In this document: positions 59,401 through 64,000 of the stretch, in pieces | Numbering within the stretch: position 1 is the first letter of the stretch | How the letters are laid out: each line of letters opens with the position of its first letter | Source of the DNA: Apostichopus californicus | Taxonomy: Eukaryota; Echinodermata; Holothuroidea; Aspidochirotida; Stichopodidae | Assembly: GCA_020650975.1 (NCBI GenBank) | Contig: JAIPMN010000454.1 | Location: 5,357-69,356, forward strand | Length of the DNA: 64,000 nucleotides | Direction: 5' to 3' | Made by a program: the position numbers and the translations under genes | Notes under the pieces: generated by a model | The model's database searches: none | Seen by the model: the letters and a program-made list of their open reading frames with translations, nothing else | What the model was told of the DNA's origin: nothing

Positions 59401-61549
59401 AAAACTTTCAACAATGGAGCAAACTCAAAACTAGATGAATCGATCCCCAGTTCTTCAGTGAGGTGTTCGACTGAACATAATCATGTTAAGCAGCAAAAAT
59501 TAGATCTACCTACATGTCACGCTGGGCTTCAGAAAAGGGAATGTTAAAAATGATGACCTTGTACAGAGTACTTTACTATTATTAGGGATGTTGAATGTGA
59601 GCAACATAGTACAACAATTAGAGTAACATATATGTATGATAGTATCTCTGGAAGGTTCCATGTGAGAAGGCAGTGATGATGTCATCACCATGTCTCTCCC
59701 GGTGCAGGCTGATATTGTAACATTAACACACTCTTACATACCGAAATGTTTTATCAAAGCCAATCTTTGTTCCAACTTGCATCAACGACAGAGAACATGG
59801 AAGTATCTGGCCTACGATAGTGCTTGCAAGGTTGGGAGTTGGGTTTAGGCTGAATGACTAATCAACGGGTACCCGGGGGGAGGGGGACTACTCAAGTTAG
59901 CAAACTGGTGACCAGGTACCCGGGAGCATGATATTGTCGGACCGTCCCCGTCACTAATATATTCATATCTATCTATATACACTGTAATGAATACAGTATA
60001 ATATGCAGGATGGATTTGTTCAATTATGAATCCCTTTCTATTGTGGCTAGGAGTTACCTGCGAGGTAAGTTCCACACCAACATTTAACAGTGTGATATCC
60101 ACTGCACACCTTTCCCGTGCAAACCTGAAGAACTAGTACAGTAATCAGAGCCAGTGCTTGGCATTTCTTTATCAAGGTCAGGTGCATTAAATCTATACTT
60201 ATAATAAAATCTAAACCTCATAGCTCTGTTTTTTTTTTTTTTAATTAGTGAAGTAATCAAGAAAATCTCTCAAACGCTTTTTCCTTGGGTTACCAAAATC
60301 GAATCGAGAGCGAATCCAATCAAATTGTTAACAGTCACCTGATCTTAATTGCAAATAGGCAATGTAAGATGAATCCTGCATAGGGTAGAGAATTCCATAT
60401 TAACACTGGTATCATCTTCGTAGAGGAATTTCAAGATTCGCTATCGTCTTCGTCGTCATATGGCAATTCAGATCGCATTCAGTCAAATGTTTTGATCGAA
60501 AGTCGTTTGTCGGGAATCGTTTTCAAATTCTGTTATCAATTGTGAAGGCTCATAAATACTACATCATTCCTGTGTACAAAAACTGGCTCATACATCATTC
60601 CACCTGCACATTCTGCATATCATTTTTCTATGCCATACTGGATACATTATTCCCTGGTTGTAGATTGCCAATCCGGTTTCACATGGAAATCGCTTGATCG
60701 TATCTCGATTGCAAACATCAAACTGATCGGAACCGTGCTAAACCTCTACTAACCTTCCAGCTTATGGATATGCACCTCAAGTATTGGATTCTAAACGCCA
60801 TATCGCTTCCAGCAAATTCCCAATATTTTGAGGGTATTGGGTCAAAGGTCGTCACTCATTTGGCTCCAAAATTGAGCAAACTTTTTAAGTTATCAAAGAT
60901 ATGTTTCTTGGAGATTCTTCATGTTGACTGTCAATTGCCTGGAATTGCACACTGGTATGTTACTCAATCCAGCAAATTTTATAACTCGTGATTGTGTTCT
61001 CCGATTGCTCTATGAGATATCCCAAGATTGCCAAGATCCAGTCATAGTATTCAATGTCCGATGCAAGTTATAAGACATTTCCAAGAATCCCTTTCATAGA
61101 TTTCAAATTCAAATACCCTTGATTATAACTGATTGCTATTGATTGAGCCAATACCGATATATGAGTTAATTCAAACCTAATTGCAAATTTCAAGTCTTGA
61201 ACATGACTGGCTAATGTGAATGAACCTACATGAATTGCCAAGCTAATGGCATTGCGCCACAGATTTTACGATATATGAAACTGCTTCAAGAAGCCTTTTC
61301 AACGACTTCCGATCTGTATTTTGGGTAAAATTTGCCGCCAATGCTAATGGAAGCATGCTCCGAAGTTGAAGGAAAGATTTATGTTCCTGACAAAAGCAAT
61401 CTGTTTATTTTGGTCCATAAAAATCACAGATTTTTTTTAATATATCTTACATATGATATGAATGAAACAAATGTTCATTATATAAACAACCAGTGATAAC
61501 ACGAGGTAAATTATATCAAGCTTCTAGAGATGCGCTGGCTTTTTAAGTT

Positions 61550-61600
61550 TTTGATAAAATTTTGATAAATTGTGATAAATTTTGATAAATTTGATAATTT
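61550..61600. repeat. TTGATAAAT tandem repeat
   Basis: Five or so units of TTTTGATAAAT lie just upstream of the LINE tail. Confidence 0.7.
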
Positions 61601-61689
61601 AAAAATTTCAGTTGCTATGATGTTAAGGCACATCCAATGTGTGAATATAAATGCCACAGTCAGAATGATAAACTATTGGACAGATTCAC

Positions 61690-61985
61690 TCAACTCTTGG
61701 CAGTGTCAAAACTTGCCTGTTGCAGCACATACTGTTCCTAAACCACGCTTGAAGACCTATGGTTACAGAAGCTTCGAATACTCTGGGTCTTATCTCTGGA
61801 ACAAGTTACCAGATCACATTCGAACATGCTATAAACTTTCTACTTTCAAAAGTCTACTTAAGACCCATTTTTTCACTTGTTCTTTTGTAAATTAATTTAC
61901 TTTCTTTGTAAAGCGCCTTGAGCAGTGACTTTTGTTTACTGAATTGGCGCTATATAAGTCTCATTTATTATTATTATTATTATAC
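61690..61985 (+). mobile_element. 5'-truncated LINE: end of the reverse-transcriptase ORF plus 3' tail
   Basis: A frame open to 61895 ends with RLKTYGYRSFEYSGSYLWN, KLPDHIRTCYKLSTFKSLL and KTHFF, the familiar C-terminal tail of non-LTR retrotransposon ORF2 proteins (L2/CR1-like group). After the stop comes a short 3' region with AAAGCGCCTTGAGCAG and GGCGCTATATAAG, then an (ATT)n tail (about 61967-61983), as these elements usually end. Nearly all of the element is missing at the 5' side, as expected of incomplete reverse transcription. Exact 5' limit uncertain. Confidence 0.75.
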
Positions 61986-62340
61986 ATATTACCACAACCC
62001 CAGTATTACACACTTTCAGTTTCATGTTGCTTACTACCACAAACAGACTATATATGAAACAGAAGCTTCCTTCCTAGCCAAGCACCTTTCTTACATTCTC
62101 AAGTTTCACCCTCCACTCTTGATGTATACAGTGGCAGGTGTAATTTGATTTCCTGCTAACAAAACATTAAAATGAGCAAAATCATGCAATGACTGCTGAT
62201 GTGTCTTTGTGACTCACAGCCAAAGCAGAGCTTAAATATTATGGCAGCTTTATCAGAGCAGATTATGTCATTACTATTCTGACCACTATATTATACCAAG
62301 GAATTCATGGAAATACACGACTGTGGAATTCTTATCAAAA

Positions 62341-62378
62341 GACAGACACACACAGACACACAGACACACACACACAAG
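62341..62378. repeat. (CA)n-type microsatellite with CAGA interruptions
   Basis: ACACACAGACACACAGAC pattern, about 38 bp. Confidence 0.85.
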
Positions 62379-63199
62379 AAGAGAAAATAGCGTGCAAAAT
62401 TATCTTGGTCTCAAGCGAAGGACACTCACAGAGTGCTTCAACTTACTTGGATTAAAGGATTATGATATAGGTTGGGTTTCACTAGTACTAGTAGAATAAA
62501 TATGAAGTATTTAATAACCAAATTCCACTCATCACCACCAAAGTCACTCATGTTACTTGCGCAATGTTCGGTAAAGAACTCGTTCAGTATCAGATACGAT
62601 ACCGCCAAATAGTGCATTAACATCCCCATTAGTCTGACAGGTTGGAAATTTCTACGACCGATTCTTGGCGCAAAGTAGGCTAGACCCAGGCTGATCCTCC
62701 ACTAAGAAAATATAGGCTAAGTGTTGAGTGTTCATTTTGGAGAGGAATAAACTTTCAGGGTTTTTTTAAGCATTTGTTGAGTCATTCAGGAGCAGAAAGC
62801 AGACACTACCGTTCGAAAATACAACCAGTATTTCTACTTCTTTTAATATTTAGGGTAAAATTCAAATGTTACATGAGAGCTGATTTGTTACTCTTCCATG
62901 ACTGTGAGTGTGATGTAAAAGCTTCTTTATAAAAAAAAAGTCAGCCTTTGGAAAGTTTGGAATGGAATATCTCTTTCAAGTAATTTAAAGCTATTATTAT
63001 CGTTTAATATGTACAAGATATTAACTACAGACAAATATGTTTTATTTACTAACTTTTCATATTGTATATATTAACTTATGTGATGAGAGGCACAACTGAA
63101 AAAAAATATATATCTTTGCAACTTTATCACCAAGATTCTATTGAAATTCAACAAATGATTGGATGAAAGTGGTTTTCATCGTCCAAAGACAGAATTTGA

Positions 63200-63340
63200 T
63201 GCTACTTTTATACTCTCCATTGTCCCTGGGACAAAAGAAAGAATAATGCTACTATTGTCCTCTCCATTATTCCAGGACAAAAGAAAGAATAATGCTACTA
63301 TTGTCCTCTTCATTGTCCAAGGGACAAAGAAAGAACAATG
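63200..63340. repeat. 46-47-bp tandem repeat, three copies
   Basis: Each unit starts TGCTACTATTGTCCTCTCCA and continues with GGACAAAAGAAAGAATAA. Copy one is the most diverged. A weak further relative (CATTGTCCGGAAAAAGAG) lies near 63464. Confidence 0.8.
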
Positions 63341-64000
63341 GAACTTTTGTAATTGCCTTCAATACCTGAGATAAGAAGACATAACAAGAACAGCAGAACT
63401 GTAAATTACAATATTTCAATGCAATCGGTTGCATATCCAGCAACAGATGACTGAAGATGATTTCATTGTCCGGAAAAAGAGAAAGAACAATTGTCTAGAT
63501 ACTTCCCCTAATCATGCAAATTTATATGCAGAAGTTACATGCATTTCACCCCATCTATTTTTAATTACCCAAATTACTTCTTTATAAAACTGTGTTTCTG
63601 ACATTGTATTGTTTTTTTTTCTTCTTTGGTATGGTATATAAATAAATATAAATCATAAATATGGTTATAAATATCGAACATTTTTGTCAGTTCCTTGAAG
63701 CAAATGTACATCCAGCCACACTTAAAAATATATATACACCTTTATAACACAACTATAATGACAAGAAAACTCATTTTTCAAAAGAATGCAATTCATCAAA
63801 CAAATTTGTACAGTGTCAAAGATATGTGAAAGCGAGGTTAAACTCTTTGAGGTGCAAGTCAGGTTAAATAGAAGAGTGGTGGTGCCATGGTGAAAAAGTA
63901 GTGGTTACCGAAAGTAAAAAAAGAAACAACAAAATTATGAAGAGAAACGCAGCAATATGGAGGAATGGATTGCAAAAAGTCCACAAAGCAGATGTATGCA

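Larger units (their letters stand above)
53693..61549. other. No gene recognised apart from listed repeats
   Basis: AT-rich, with A-runs (for example 55627-55641, 59061-59078) and C-runs (57967-57979). Near 59865-59925 there are two GGTACCCGG motifs of the kind seen at the ends of the hAT-type family of 2699-4139. That is too little to call an element. Confidence 0.35.
61986..64000. other. No gene recognised apart from listed repeats
   Basis: AT-rich DNA after the LINE tail, with microsatellite and tandem repeat only. Confidence 0.35.

Noticed and set aside
59862-59932. Possible further hAT-type element with GGTACCCGG motifs
   Set aside because: Only two short motifs match; no ends or target duplication found.

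Overview
The window is AT-rich animal DNA with widely spaced, intron-split genes, canonical GT/AG splice sites and many simple repeats and non-autonomous transposons. Nothing looks bacterial or viral. The protein types (a cilium-type protein and a two-HMG-box chromatin protein), the hAT and LINE relics and the many poly-C/poly-G runs suit a marine deuterostome invertebrate, perhaps an echinoderm such as a sea cucumber. That placement is inference.

Layout. (1) 1-11.5 kb, plus strand: the last five coding exons (1770-9261, 473 codons visible) of a gene whose 5' part lies outside the window. The protein is tentatively the C-terminus of CFAP54, a central-apparatus protein of motile cilia. Its second visible intron holds a 1.44-kb hAT-type element with an 8-bp target duplication, and a near-perfect 166-bp palindrome lies just upstream of the first visible exon. 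(2) 11.5-19.3 kb: intergenic DNA between two converging genes. (3) 19.3-36.5 kb, minus strand: a gene for a 336-residue protein with an AT-hook-like basic N-terminus, two HMG boxes, an Ala/Gln-rich tail and an acidic end. Its four coding exons join in phase. Its introns carry most of the repeats: a seven-unit ~335-380-bp array with dimeric higher-order structure, a TTGAAC-type repeat, a ~22-bp minisatellite, and a 39-bp minisatellite of about 100 copies interrupted by a second hAT-type element. (4) 36.6-64 kb: no gene can be supported. It contains dispersed and tandem repeats, a CpG-richer block at ~38.85-39.65 kb that could be the upstream promoter region of the HMG gene, a 5'-truncated LINE tail near 61.7-61.98 kb and an assembly gap near 53.03 kb with duplicated flanks.

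The two genes are transcribed toward each other and show no sign of joint function. The most informative parts are the exactly delimited transposon insertions, which give a relative order of events inside the repeat arrays, and the 39-bp array, which places about 100 acceptor-like motifs in the large first coding intron of the HMG gene.
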